Shown here: one piece after another, positions 4,380 through 5,083 of the stretch
How the letters are laid out: every line of letters begins with the position of its first letter
Numbering within the stretch: the stretch's first letter is position 1
NCBI GenBank assembly: GCA_002427975.1
Contig: DIZT01000044.1
Location: forward strand, 1,097 to 6,179
Length of the DNA: 5,083 nucleotides
Reading direction: 5' to 3'
DNA from: Micrococcaceae bacterium UBA6021
GTDB lineage: Bacteria; Actinomycetota; Actinomycetes; Actinomycetales; Micrococcaceae
The notes under the pieces: model-generated
The model's database searches: none
What the model was told of the DNA's origin: nothing
The model's input: only the letters and a program-made list of their open reading frames with translations
Position numbers and translations under genes: made by a program

Positions 4380-5083
4380 ATGTATGAACTTCAGATCACC
4401 GGGGTGCGCGCCTTGCAGATCCTGGACTCCCGCGGCTATCCCACTGTGAAGGTCTGGCTCACGGCAGCGGACGGCACGGTATCGGTGGCGTCTGCGCCGT
4501 CCGGGGCGTCCACAGGGGCTCATGAGGCGGTCGAGCTGCGCGACGGCGGCCAGGAGTATTCCGGCCGCGGCGTGCAGAAAGCCGTCACCAACGTCAGGAC
4601 CGAAATCGCCGACCTGCTCACGTCCCGCAGCTGGCAGACCCTGGCGGACCTGGACCAGGCACTGATCGGGCTGGACGGGACACCGGGAAAGTCACGGCTG
4701 GGAGCGAACGCGATCGTCGCAGTGTCGATGGCCGCCGCCCGGGCTTTCGCAACGGCGGCCGGGCTGCCCCTGCATGTCTGGATCGGCCAGAGCCTGGGCC
4801 GGGCCGGGCGGCTGCCCGTGCCGCACTTCAATGTTCTGAACGGCGGCCAGCACGCCGCGAACCCTTTGGACTTCCAGGAATTCATGATCGCCCCGGCCGG
4901 GGCGCCGACGTTCCCGGACGCGGTCCGCTGGGGAACGGATGTCTACCACGCACTGGCCCGGCGGCTACGCAAACAGGGCCTTGCGACCGGTCTGGGCGAT
5001 GAAGGCGGGTATGCCCCGGCCATCGCCCGTCCCGAGGAAGCCCTGGATCTGATCGTGGCCGCCATCGAGGACGCCGGCTACAC
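4380..5083 (+). CDS. eno: enolase (phosphopyruvate hydratase), 3' end outside the window
   Basis: The first 234 codons are present and open to the window end; enolases are usually about 420-435 aa, so roughly the last 45% is missing. Enolase converts 2-phosphoglycerate to phosphoenolpyruvate using Mg ions. Visible are the mobile active-site loop PSGASTG (40-46), ELRDGG (52-57), GANAIVAVSMAAARA (108-122), LNGGQHAAN with H158, QEFMI with E167, and GDEGGY with E208, a likely catalytic acid/base glutamate. The metal ligands and catalytic Lys lie beyond the end. It departs from the usual bacterial pattern: SRGNPTVEV is SRGYPTVKV, PMMNIINGG is PHFNVLNGG, and HADN is HAAN. GGAG (4367-4370) is 9 bases before the ATG, and the gap to gpmA is only 23 bases with no terminator. 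Fluoride blocks ordinary enolase, so this copy may be an extra or tolerant enzyme made under fluoride stress (inference). Confidence 0.93.
   Translation, partial: MYELQITGVRALQILDSRGYPTVKVWLTAADGTVSVASAPSGASTGAHEAVELRDGGQEYSGRGVQKAVTNVRTEIADLLTSRSWQTLADLDQALIGLDGTPGKSRLGANAIVAVSMAAARAFATAAGLPLHVWIGQSLGRAGRLPVPHFNVLNGGQHAANPLDFQEFMIAPAGAPTFPDAVRWGTDVYHALARRLRKQGLATGLGDEGGYAPAIARPEEALDLIVAAIEDAGY

Noticed and set aside
1..5083. CRISPR array, tRNA or rRNA gene, insertion sequence or transposase
   Set aside because: I saw no regularly spaced direct repeats, no tRNA-like cloverleaf, no rRNA signature and no transposase motif or terminal inverted repeats in the window.

Overview
The window looks like a piece of a high-GC actinobacterial genome, probably Micrococcaceae (Arthrobacter/Pseudarthrobacter-like). 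That placement is inference from base composition, codon choice and protein style; nothing in the window fixes the species. All genes lie on the + strand.

Region 1 (1-2200): a complete class A penicillin-binding protein (700 aa) with a short leader that can fold into a strong hairpin, and a terminator-like inverted repeat right after its stop codon. Region 2 (2200-2490): no intact gene of clear function. It holds a 42-codon frame that resembles the C-terminal end of an alkylmercury lyase (MerB-like), probably a gene remnant, and then apparently non-coding DNA.

Region 3 (2491-5083) is the striking part. Two separate fluoride riboswitches (crcB-motif RNAs) lie about 1 kb apart. The first (2491-2561) leads a gene for an unrecognised 286-aa Cys/His-rich protein. 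The second (3499-3574) leads a phosphoglycerate mutase gene (gpmA-type), followed 23 bases later by an enolase gene (eno) that runs off the window end. In both, the 3' part of the aptamer can instead pair with the ribosome-binding region of the next gene. The expected logic is that without fluoride the Shine-Dalgarno region is hidden, and with fluoride the aptamer pseudoknot forms and translation is released.

Functionally, region 3 reads as a fluoride-response locus. Enolase is a classical target of fluoride inhibition, and phosphoglycerate mutase is the step just before it in glycolysis. The gpmA-eno pair is therefore probably a fluoride-inducible second copy of lower glycolysis, with sequences that differ from canonical housekeeping copies at several conserved positions. 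The Cys/His-rich protein shares the riboswitch control and is the best candidate here for an undescribed fluoride-response component. No fluoride exporter (CrcB/Fluc or CLC-F type) lies in the window; one may lie downstream.
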